From assembly GCA_946415315.1 (NCBI GenBank), contig CAMKRZ010000003.1, positions 171,177 through 235,176 on the forward strand: a stretch of 64,000 bases of DNA. Reading direction: 5' to 3'. A program made the translations under genes and the position numbers. Every line of letters begins with the position of its first letter. Positions within the stretch are counted from its first letter, which is position 1. The notes beneath the pieces were generated by a model. That model saw only the letters and a list, made by a program, of their open reading frames with translations, ran no database searches and was not told the origin of the DNA. Below, piece after piece: positions 57,305 through 64,000 of the stretch. The stretch comes from an uncultured Lachnoclostridium sp. GTDB lineage: Bacteria; Bacillota; Clostridia; Lachnospirales; Lachnospiraceae.

Positions 57305-58948
57305 CTACTTCCGGGAATTTCGTATGCGCAGATAGTACTCCTCGCATGCGCAGGACTCAAACGCATTCTCTGCCCAGTTTGCCACTCGCGAAAGATCTCC
57401 CCTGATCACCAGATTTTTCAGCTTGCTGCAGCAGCCAAAAGCCCATGTCTGAACCTCTTTGACCGACTCCGGGATTGTTACCGACTCGAGGTCGGGGTTT
57501 TCGGCAAGCATCCCTGCCTTAATCACTTCCAGTCCGGTCTCAAAGCAGACGCGCCGCACTCCGCAGTCAAAATAATCATATGCATCGTTTTCTTTGCGGA
57601 TTATGACGGCAAAGGAGTCCGGCCAGTATTTCAGGTGACTTTCGCTCCCCGGCGCTTCCCTTTGATTAGCGGGTATCCAGGCAAACTCGTGCTCGCCCAG
57701 GTAACGGGTAAGAACAATATCTTCATCGCAGAGATATGCATAATATTTACTTTCTTCGCTTTTCACGAACAATGCCAGGACACCGTCTTTGCCCATGTAG
57801 GCATCCGTTACCGGAAGGTTTTCAAGTCGTTTATTCAGGCATTCTCCCATGCCCGATATGAAGTCGCCTTCCTTTTCATCGAAATGCCATGCCCAGATTT
57901 CGCCGTCCTTAAGCCAGATGAGGCATTTGCCGCTCGGTGAAGCCGTTACCGCCAAAGGCCAGCGGACACTGTCCGGCACATCCCAGCGATCGTCAATTTC
58001 CGTATTTCCCGTCATTTCTCCGTTCTCACGGACGATCATCAGGACAGAGATCGGCGGCCATGCCTCAGATTGCGGCCAGATACAAACGCCGTAATGCCTT
58101 CCGTCCGGAAGAGTTCCGTAGCGACGATATACCAAATAATGCCGTTCGTTATGATCCGCGGAGAAGTCGTAATAAAAGTCGTTCACTTCCCAATTGTCTT
58201 TCAGCCTTGCGAATTCGATTCCTGTGCCGGGAAGCAGTTTTTCTCTTCTCCGCAGGCATTTCTGCTCTTTCGCACAGTACTCGATCGCTTCACACAGTCT
58301 TCTGTATCCGAGGATGCGATCCTTTTCCGCATCAAATGTTGCCAGTTCAATATCCCTGCATTCATTTATGTACCGTAACAGCCTGTCCACATCCGTCGTT
58401 TCAAACGAATGACCGTCTTCAACATAACGAACGAGTTCAAATTCATCCTGCGTATCCAGCGTTTCCAGAAATCGGTAATCCGATACCGGCACTTTGATCA
58501 TCCGTTTTTCGAGGCCGTGGCCCCAAGAGTAAAACCTTTCATATGCGTCACGAAATGCGTCCCTGAATACCCCGTAACGGATAAAAAAACTTAACCCGGG
58601 TGCTTCGAAATAAAGCGAGACTTCATGCCGGGACAATATCCATTTCGTTTCTCCCAATCCGGTTGACCAGCGGAACATCTTCGTCTCCCCGGATTTCAAC
58701 GCAAACAAAAACAGGACAAACGCCCTCATTCCGGTGTCTTCGACATCTCCCCGCTGCCTTACCTTCACCCGATAATCCCGCCGGTTGCTCTCGTCAAGGA
58801 TCATGTGAAAACACGCGTACGCACCGTTGTCGCTGTCAATACTCACGGAAAGGCTGTGTCGCATCAGATCAAGTTTGCCCTTCCAGTCCTCCTGTTGATA
58901 CATTTCCCACAGATCCGCTGCCATCTGCAGCATTTTCTGATCCTTCAT
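57305..58948 (-). CDS. Unknown protein with C-terminal leucine-rich-repeat-like segment
   Basis: A 547-residue protein without signal peptide. The first 300 residues are mixed helix and strand with no motif I know; residues 330-440 look beta-propeller-like with repeated Trp and Asp. The last 80 residues include NPDLESVTIPESVKEVQTWA and KLKNLVIRGDLSRVANWAENAF, the pattern of BspA-type (LRR_5) repeats. The ATG at 58948 follows GGAGGTACCGG. Reading the frame further upstream would cross the tRNA gene, so that extension is false. Confidence 0.65.
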   Translation of the reverse strand: MKDQKMLQMAADLWEMYQQEDWKGKLDLMRHSLSVSIDSDNGAYACFHMILDESNRRDYRVKVRQRGDVEDTGMRAFVLFLFALKSGETKMFRWSTGLGETKWILSRHEVSLYFEAPGLSFFIRYGVFRDAFRDAYERFYSWGHGLEKRMIKVPVSDYRFLETLDTQDEFELVRYVEDGHSFETTDVDRLLRYINECRDIELATFDAEKDRILGYRRLCEAIEYCAKEQKCLRRREKLLPGTGIEFARLKDNWEVNDFYYDFSADHNERHYLVYRRYGTLPDGRHYGVCIWPQSEAWPPISVLMIVRENGEMTGNTEIDDRWDVPDSVRWPLAVTASPSGKCLIWLKDGEIWAWHFDEKEGDFISGMGECLNKRLENLPVTDAYMGKDGVLALFVKSEESKYYAYLCDEDIVLTRYLGEHEFAWIPANQREAPGSESHLKYWPDSFAVIIRKENDAYDYFDCGVRRVCFETGLEVIKAGMLAENPDLESVTIPESVKEVQTWAFGCCSKLKNLVIRGDLSRVANWAENAFESCACEEYYLRIRNSRK

Positions 58949-59024
58949 ATCCGGTACCTCCTTCCGACGGTTGTACAAAGAAAAAAGCAGCGGTCTGCCA
59001 AGCAAACCACTGCTCGTATGGGAG

Positions 59025-59098
59025 TAGCGAAGGGGGGATTCGAACCCTCGACACTGCGGGTATGAACCGCATGCTCTAGCCAACTGAGCTACTTCGCC
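59025..59098 (-). tRNA. tRNA-Met (CAT), elongator type
   Basis: The minus strand folds into a full cloverleaf: acceptor GGCGAAG/CTTCGCT, D-stem GCTC/GAGC, anticodon loop TTCATAC (anticodon CAT), and T-loop TTCGAAT. The T stem has one A-C mismatch. The GTAGCTCAG-TGGCTAGAGC part and TGCGG anticodon stem resemble elongator tRNA-Met of Bacillota rather than the initiator. The 3' CCA is not encoded. It is close to a consensus promoter (59136-59163). Confidence 0.92.
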
Positions 59099-59100
59099 GT

Positions 59101-59131
59101 AAAAAGTACCGTCTGTCTCCAAGCGGTACTT
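59101..59131 (-). terminator. Terminator-like hairpin between cdd and tRNA-Met
   Basis: On the minus strand AAGTACCG pairs with CGGTACTT, 12-nt loop, followed by TTTA. It can end the suf-cdd transcript just before the tRNA gene, and overlaps the probable tRNA start site. Confidence 0.65.
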
Positions 59132-59135
59132 CGCT

Positions 59136-59163
59136 ATTATACCATGAACAATGGCATTGTCAA
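59136..59163 (-). promoter_or_regulatory. Promoter of tRNA-Met
   Basis: On the minus strand perfect TTGACA (59163-59158), 16 bp, perfect TATAAT (59141-59136). Confidence 0.85.
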
Positions 59164-59251
59164 GCATTTGTCGAAAAATAATTATCGAACGTTTTTGTAC
59201 CGTTGTTGTGTGCCCGCGAAGCAGGCATTCCGGTGCGCACTCGTAAGATTG

Positions 59252-59662
59252 TTACAGTGTAAACCCAAACGGCAACAGTTCCGCCAGCGTGTGCTCCTCG
59301 TACTCAATGTCCTCGCCGGTTGCCCACAACACCTTGAATTCTGCAGCATCCGCAAACTCCGACAGCGCCTGCCGGCAAATCCCGCACGGCGGACAAGGAA
59401 TCAGTTCGCCGTCCTTCGGGCCTCCCGCGATCGCGATCGCGACAAAGTCTCCTCTGCGCCTTCCGTCCGCAACGGCGGCAAAAAGAGCCGTCCGTTCCGC
59501 ACAGTTCGTTGCACCGTAGGAAGAATTTTCCACATTACAGCCGCGGTAGATCTCTCCGTCCGTCGTCAGAAGCGCCGCACCGACCGCAAAGCCCGAGTAC
59601 GGGCAGTAACTGTTCTCGCGCGCCTTCATCGCTTCCGCAAGCAACTGTGTGTAATCCGTCAT
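59252..59662 (-). CDS. cdd: Cytidine deaminase
   Basis: A 136-residue tetramer-type enzyme that deaminates cytidine and deoxycytidine. Zinc site: CAERTAL (Cys and catalytic Glu) and PCGICRQ (two Cys). YSGFAVGAALL and GCNVENSSYG bind the nucleoside. The ATG at 59662 follows GGAGGACTAGT and lies 1 nt after the stop of the upstream lipoprotein gene. Confidence 0.96.
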   Translation of the reverse strand: MTDYTQLLAEAMKARENSYCPYSGFAVGAALLTTDGEIYRGCNVENSSYGATNCAERTALFAAVADGRRRGDFVAIAIAGGPKDGELIPCPPCGICRQALSEFADAAEFKVLWATGEDIEYEEHTLAELLPFGFTL

Positions 59663-59663
59663 A

Positions 59664-60569
59664 CTAGTCCTCCACATTGCATGTGAGTTCCTTGCCGTCC
59701 GTCGTGAACACGATCGTGCCGGTTTCATCCGTCCGAAGCGTCTTCACATGAAAGTCATCCAGCAGCTCCAGGACCTTCGAAGACGGCTCACCGGCCTCAT
59801 CGTCCACCTCCGACTCGCCACAGCAGATGACCGCATACGTCGGCTGTACGGCCTTCAGGAATTTCTTGTTGGTCGCATCGCTCTTGCCGTGATGGCCGGT
59901 CTTGAGAACGTCCGCGCGGATCGAGAGCGTGGAATCCATCAACTCTTTCTCCGTCGTGGAAAGCGCATCGCCCATCAGAAGAAAACTCCGGTTGCCATAC
60001 GCAAAACGGATCGCGATGGAAGCATCGTTGTCCGAGCCTTCCTTCAGCGCCTTCGGTCCGGGCGCAAGCGTCTGGAATGTCGCCGTTCCGAGCGAGTACG
60101 TCGTTCCCACTTCCGGTGAAAGCCATGTGATGTTCTTCTGCTGAATTACGGTCACCATGTCCGCATAATACTCGGACTTCTCTTTCTTTGGTGAAAGCAG
60201 GACCGTGCCCACGTCAAATGTCCGCAGCACGTCCGCCATTCCACCCACGTGATCCTTGTCGCCGTGTGTGAGGATCACATACTCGAGGCGTGTCACGCCG
60301 TGGTTCTTCAGGTAGCTGACAACTTCCTCCGCGTTATGCTTGTAGCCGGCATCGATCAACATCGCCTTGCCGTCCGCGAGCAGTAAAATGGCATCCGCCT
60401 TGCCGATGGCCAGGATATGCACTTCGCATCCGGTCGCCGGAATCTCTGTCGGCTCAGACGTCGGTGTTGTGCTGCCGTTTCCGCCGTGATCGCATGCCGC
60501 AAGCGACAATACGCAGACAAGAAGCAACAGGCAGGCCGCGCCCAGCCGTATTCTTGAAATCAACTTCAT
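59664..60569 (-). CDS. Metallo-beta-lactamase-fold lipoprotein, ComEC C-domain-like
   Basis: A 301-residue lipoprotein: signal peptide MKLISRIRLGAACLLLLVCV and lipobox LAAC (Cys about 26), then a beta-lactamase fold with LTHGDKDHVGGM (HxxxDH), the GDAL loop and LKTGHHGKSDATN. This form resembles the C-terminal nuclease-like domain of ComEC as an extracellular single-domain protein. Such stand-alone proteins are common in Clostridia and are not proven to act in competence. It lies between cdd and the suf genes in one leftward run. ATG at 60569 after GAGGAG. Confidence 0.85.
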   Translation of the reverse strand: MKLISRIRLGAACLLLLVCVLSLAACDHGGNGSTTPTSEPTEIPATGCEVHILAIGKADAILLLADGKAMLIDAGYKHNAEEVVSYLKNHGVTRLEYVILTHGDKDHVGGMADVLRTFDVGTVLLSPKKEKSEYYADMVTVIQQKNITWLSPEVGTTYSLGTATFQTLAPGPKALKEGSDNDASIAIRFAYGNRSFLLMGDALSTTEKELMDSTLSIRADVLKTGHHGKSDATNKKFLKAVQPTYAVICCGESEVDDEAGEPSSKVLELLDDFHVKTLRTDETGTIVFTTDGKELTCNVED

Positions 60570-60624
60570 TCTCTTACAAACTCCTCGTTGAAATTGCAGT
60601 ATCTCCCCCAATACGGATAACCAA

Positions 60625-61542
60625 TCACTTCAGGAAACCACTGATGATCTGCTGCTCCGCTTCCTCCTCGGTCAGCCCGAGCGTCATCAGTTTGATGATC
60701 TGGTCGCCGGCAATCTTGCCTATGGCCGCCTCGTGGATCAGTGATGCATCGAGATGATTTGCCGTCAGCTTCGGAGCCGCCGCCACCGCACCGTGGTCCA
60801 TCAGGATCGCGTCGCACTCGGAATGTCCCTTGCAGCGGTTATTTCCGTTGATGTTCGAGATGAACTCCTGACGCGAATTGTCCTTCGCAACCGAGCGGGA
60901 CACCAGATCAACCGCGCTGTCCTCGCCGTTCATCTCCACTGAAAAATCGGTCTTCGCATACTGGCGGTCGTGCGTCATGATCTTCTCGCGGATCACCAGG
61001 GACGCTCCGTCTCCTACCGTCGCGCGCGTCGTGCGCACGGTCGAGTCAACACCCTCGATCTGAACCGTGTCCATCTCGAGCGTGCTCCCCTCGTCGAGGT
61101 AAATGACCGTCTCCGGATTCAGGATCCGCTCGCCGGTTCCCTCGCCGGAACCATAGTGCTTCTCAACATACTTCACATGCGCATTTTTCCCGACATGGAA
61201 CGTGTGAATACCGTCGTGCTCCGACGTTTTGTCCCCCGAATTGTGGATGCCGCACCCCGCGACGATCGTCACGTCCGCATCCTCGCCGATATAGAAATCG
61301 TTGTACACGCACTCCTGCAGACCCGTCTGCGAGATCACCACCGGGATGTGCACGCTCTCGCGCTTCGTCCCCGCCTTGATGATGATGTCGATGCCGGGTT
61401 TATCCGCCTTCGTCACGATATTGATATTTTCCGTGGTATTGCGCCCCGCGCCCTCACCGTTCACGCGGAAGTTGTACGCGCCCTGCGGCACCTCATGAAG
61501 GTCCGCGATCTGTGCGAAAAGCTGTTTCTGAATCGCATCCAT
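60625..61542 (-). CDS. SufB/SufD-family protein, short form
   Basis: A 305-residue protein of the SufB/SufD core beta-helix fold: NINIVTKADKPGIDI, AGCGIHNSG, HVKYVEKHYG, EFISNINGNNRCKGHSECDA and PKLTANHLDASLIHEAAIGK. It lacks the long N-terminal part of SufB (usual length ~465). With SufC it would build Fe-S clusters in a minimal SufBC system. The ATG at 61542 has GGAGG 9 nt upstream; a GTG at 61548 overlaps the sufC stop. Confidence 0.88.
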   Translation of the reverse strand: MDAIQKQLFAQIADLHEVPQGAYNFRVNGEGAGRNTTENINIVTKADKPGIDIIIKAGTKRESVHIPVVISQTGLQECVYNDFYIGEDADVTIVAGCGIHNSGDKTSEHDGIHTFHVGKNAHVKYVEKHYGSGEGTGERILNPETVIYLDEGSTLEMDTVQIEGVDSTVRTTRATVGDGASLVIREKIMTHDRQYAKTDFSVEMNGEDSAVDLVSRSVAKDNSRQEFISNINGNNRCKGHSECDAILMDHGAVAAAPKLTANHLDASLIHEAAIGKIAGDQIIKLMTLGLTEEEAEQQIISGFLK

Positions 61543-61544
61543 GA

Positions 61545-62309
61545 TCACTTACCTCCTTCCTCAATGCTCTTGCCGGCGTCCATCGTTTCATGGTGCGTCA
61601 GGCACGCGAGCGAGTCGCTCAGGATCTTCGGCAGCAGTTCCTCGCTGGCCGCCTGCTCCAGCACCTCGCCGCCCGCAATGACCACGATGCGGTCAGCGAT
61701 GTTGAGGATGCGCTCCTGGTGGCTGATGACCACGACGGAGCCGTTCATCTCCTTGTGCAGCCTGTCGAAAATGCGGATCAGATTCTGGAAACTCCACAGA
61801 TCGATGCCCGCCTCGGGCTCATCGAACACGGAAAATTGCGGTTTTCTCGCAAGGATCGTCGCGATCTCAATACGCTTCAGCTCGCCTCCGGAGAGGCTCG
61901 CGTTCACCTCACGGTTCACGTAATCTCGCGCGCAAAGACCGACCTCCGAGAGGTACTGGCACGCCTCGGAAGTGCTCAGCTTGCCGCCGTATGCGAGCGC
62001 CAGAAGGTCCTTCACGGTGATGCCCTTAAACCGGACCGGCATCTGGAACGCAAACCCGAGACCAAGCTTTGCGCGCTCCGTGATCGAAAGGTCCGTGATA
62101 TCCTCGCCGTTGTAGAAAATACGCCCGGAAGTGGGTTTCTCAATGCCCATGATCAGGCGCGCCATCGTGGATTTGCCGCCGCCGTTCGGGCCGGTGATCG
62201 CGACAAATTCATTGTCCCCGATGGTAAGACTGACATTCTTTATAATCTCTTTCGTCTGTTCTCCGTTCTCTTCGAGAACCGAGAAACTGACGTTCCGTAA
62301 CTCTAACAT
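61545..62309 (-). CDS. sufC: Fe-S cluster assembly ATPase SufC
   Basis: A 254-residue ABC ATPase. Walker A is GPNGGGKSTM, signature NASLSGGELKRIEIA, Walker B SVFDEPEAGIDL and the H-loop VVISHQER. GFAFQMPVRFKG is typical of SufC. It energises SufB for cluster assembly. No sufS or sufU is nearby. ATG at 62309 after AAAGGATATT. Confidence 0.95.
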   Translation of the reverse strand: MLELRNVSFSVLEENGEQTKEIIKNVSLTIGDNEFVAITGPNGGGKSTMARLIMGIEKPTSGRIFYNGEDITDLSITERAKLGLGFAFQMPVRFKGITVKDLLALAYGGKLSTSEACQYLSEVGLCARDYVNREVNASLSGGELKRIEIATILARKPQFSVFDEPEAGIDLWSFQNLIRIFDRLHKEMNGSVVVISHQERILNIADRIVVIAGGEVLEQAASEELLPKILSDSLACLTHHETMDAGKSIEEGGK

Positions 62310-62381
62310 AATATCCTTTCCCGTGTCCGCTCCGCGGCAGTCTCTCCGCCGCATCCGCTCTCGACCGCGGACACCGCCTGC

Positions 62382-62387
62382 ATTATA
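62382..62387 (-). promoter_or_regulatory. -10 box of the sufC operon
   Basis: Perfect TATAAT on the minus strand about 75 nt upstream of sufC; the -35 (TTTCCC) is weak. Confidence 0.45.
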
Positions 62388-62502
62388 CCATAGATTCCGC
62401 AACAGGGAAAGTGAGAAACCGTGAAAATAGTCTGAACAAAAAAGTCATCGACAGAAAAAAGAGGAAGAACTACTGTGCACCCCATCGGTCAAAAGACAAT
62501 AT

Positions 62503-62531
62503 TTGATTTTTCCGTCTCTCTCCTGTATAAT
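62503..62531 (+). promoter_or_regulatory. Promoter of the CNNM/CorC gene
   Basis: TTGATT (62503-62508), 17 bp, TATAAT (62526-62531). The spacer begins TTTCCGTC, the same layout as other promoters here. Confidence 0.8.
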
Positions 62532-62622
62532 ATTTTCGTATCATCATTGCTGCGACCGCGTGGATTGCCGTTCACAGCAACAAATAGCAGTACTCTTCCA
62601 AACTAAGGAGTGTGATTTTTTC

Positions 62623-63927
62623 TTGGACCCTGCCTCACGACTACAACTGGCAATCATTATCATTTTACTCATCCTCTCCGCTTTCTTCTCATCCGCGGAA
62701 ACGGCTCTGATGTCCGTCAACCGGATGAAAATGCGGAGTCTCTCGGATACCCGCAGAGCGGCGAGACGCGTGCTTGCGCTTCTCGACAACCAGCCCAAGC
62801 TGCTCTCTGCGATCCTCATCGGCAACAACGTCGTCAACCTCACCGCATCCGCGCTCACATCCGTGTTTGTGAGAGGTATCGGCGGGAACATTCCTCTCTC
62901 TGTCGCCACCGGCGTGCTCACGTTCCTGGTCATCATTTTCGGCGAGATCATTCCCAAAACGATCGCCGCCATCTACAGTGACCGCATCGCCATGGCGTAC
63001 TCCGCGATCATCCGTGCCTACACGGTCTTCATGACACCGTTCATTTTCTTTGTCAACGTCTTCTCAAACGGTCTATTGCGCGTGCTCGGCATCGACCCGC
63101 GCAAGCGCCAGACGATCACGGAGGATGAGCTCCTCACGGTCGTGGAAGCAAGCCACGAGGACGGTGTTTTGGAAAATGAGGAGAAAGAGATGATCACGAA
63201 CGTGGTCGACTTCGGAGACTCCGTGGCCAAAGATGTCATGGTTCCCCGGATCGACGTTGACTTTATCTCGACGGACATGTCCTACGACGATATTGTCGCA
63301 GCATTTCGCGCCAACAACTACTCCCGTCTTCCGGTCTACGAGACCACGCAGGACAATGTCATCGGCATTCTGTTTCTGAAGGACCTCTTCCACTACGACG
63401 GCGGACGTGAGGCGTTTGATGTGAAGACGCTCATGAGGAAGCCCTTCTACACCTACGAATTCAAGAAGACCGCGGATCTTCTCGCGGAGATGCGCAAGGA
63501 TTCCTTCACCATCGCAGTCGTCCTCGATGAGTACGGGGCAACCGCCGGGATCATCACGCTCGAGGATCTTCTGGAGGAGATCGTCGGTGAGATCCGTGAC
63601 GAGTACGACGCGGATGAGCAGGACCCGATCACGAAGATCTCAGACTCCGAGTTCCTTCTTGATGGCACAGCGAAACTCGACGATGTCAACGACGCCACCG
63701 GGCTCTCGCTTGAATCCGACGACTACGACTCCATCGCAGGGCATCTTTACTCCCTTCTCGAGCACATCCCCTCACAGGGCGAGAAAGCGACCGATGAAAA
63801 CGGCGTGACCTACGAGGTTGTCGAAGTCGACAAAAACCGGATCGACCGCGTACGGCTGATTCTTCCCGAAAAATCTGACCAGGCAGATATCGAACGATCC
63901 CTGCCCGAGGAAACTCCGCAGGAGTGA
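62623..63927 (+). CDS. CNNM/CorC-type transporter-like membrane protein (hemolysin family)
   Basis: A 434-residue protein: DUF21/CNNM membrane domain (about 8-190, with SAFFSSAETALMSVNRMKMR and IFGEIIPKTIAAIYSDRIA), CBS pair (about 205-325, AKDVMVPRIDVDFISTDMSY and IAVVLDEYGATAGIITLEDL), and the CorC_HlyC domain. The family is linked to magnesium or divalent metal export. The start is probably TTG at 62623 (LDPASRLQ), with AAGGAG 12 nt upstream; the reading frame upstream of it crosses the promoter. Confidence 0.92.
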   Translation: MDPASRLQLAIIIILLILSAFFSSAETALMSVNRMKMRSLSDTRRAARRVLALLDNQPKLLSAILIGNNVVNLTASALTSVFVRGIGGNIPLSVATGVLTFLVIIFGEIIPKTIAAIYSDRIAMAYSAIIRAYTVFMTPFIFFVNVFSNGLLRVLGIDPRKRQTITEDELLTVVEASHEDGVLENEEKEMITNVVDFGDSVAKDVMVPRIDVDFISTDMSYDDIVAAFRANNYSRLPVYETTQDNVIGILFLKDLFHYDGGREAFDVKTLMRKPFYTYEFKKTADLLAEMRKDSFTIAVVLDEYGATAGIITLEDLLEEIVGEIRDEYDADEQDPITKISDSEFLLDGTAKLDDVNDATGLSLESDDYDSIAGHLYSLLEHIPSQGEKATDENGVTYEVVEVDKNRIDRVRLILPEKSDQADIERSLPEETPQE

Positions 63928-63953
63928 GAATCCCCTGTTATATGCAAATCATG

Positions 63954-63996
63954 ACCACCAGCTGAGCTGGTGGTTTCCTCTGCGGCTATAAGCCGC
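63954..63996. mobile_element. Paired hairpins, possible end of an IS200/IS605-family element
   Basis: ACCACCAGCT-G-AGCTGGTGGT (63954-63974) and GCGGCT-ATA-AGCCGC (63982-63996) form two successive hairpins at the window edge. IS200/IS605 elements end in such subterminal hairpins instead of inverted terminal repeats, and this ACCACCAGCT type is one I associate with elements in Clostridia. The transposase, if any, is outside the window. A repetitive palindrome not linked to an IS is the alternative. Confidence 0.5.
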
Positions 63997-64000
63997 TGTT

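Noticed and set aside
58949..59167. Extension of the LRR-like protein upstream through the tRNA gene
   Set aside because: The open frame crosses tRNA-Met; the GGAGG site fixes the start at 58948.

Overview
The window looks like chromosome of an anaerobic, low-complexity-genome Gram-positive bacterium of the class Clostridia, most likely a Lachnospiraceae-type organism with a fairly high G+C (mid-50s percent by eye; not computed). Supporting signs are strong GGAGG ribosome binding sites, an indolepyruvate:ferredoxin oxidoreductase, a 2-hydroxyacyl-CoA-dehydratase-type activase, a GGGtGRT protein beside a NifU/IscU-like scaffold, a minimal SufCB pair, class B sortase, Mini-III ribonuclease next to cysS, and an elongator tRNA-Met of Bacillota type. 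No species is claimed.

Left part (1-24.4 kb): a truncated sensor kinase with its OmpR-type regulator; comEA; the leftward arginine operon maf-argC-argJ-argB-argD; divergent argG with two good ARG-box candidates between them; then a compact leftward operon iorA-iorB-PHP phosphoesterase-methyltransferase-nfo-phosphopantetheinyl transferase. A large secreted protein with Ig-like repeats (15.3-18.8 kb) precedes argH. pyrK-pyrD-pyrE-queA run leftward and converge on argH at a shared terminator. All arginine steps from glutamate are present except argF (ornithine carbamoyltransferase) and carbamoyl phosphate synthase.

Middle part (24.5-45.4 kb): a 1416-residue activase, a metallophosphoesterase with altered metal ligands, sortase B, the scaffold/GGGtGRT pair, an orphan PqqD-like RRE protein with an S26-type peptidase, a hexapeptide-repeat protein, serS, a eukaryotic-type hisA with a 17-bp tandem repeat over its stop codon, rlmH, a CBS/CorC protein, the NAD(P)HX repair enzyme, an ABC-F ATPase and a GntR/FCD regulator with its predicted operators.

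Right part (45.5-64 kb): a small accessory island with a Nif11-type leader peptide gene, a second double-glycine mini-gene and a secreted protein of unknown function; trmO; the conserved set cysS-mrnC-rlmB with pdxK; tex; ispF; a membrane-anchored barnase with its barstar inhibitor; an unknown protein with an LRR-like end; tRNA-Met; cdd, a ComEC-like lipoprotein, sufCB; a CNNM/CorC membrane protein; and the hairpins of a possible IS200/IS605-type element at the right edge.

The most unusual signal is not a gene. The 7-bp word GGAAAAT (often CGGAAAATG) occurs, by my hand count, 61 times on the two strands, about one per kb, where base composition alone predicts about five. It lies in coding and non-coding DNA, in several reading frames and both orientations, is sparse in the accessory-looking genes, and in several promoters sits at one fixed place against the -35 box. 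Its density resembles that of DNA-uptake sequences, and comEA and a ComEC-like hydrolase are in the window, but its function is unknown.
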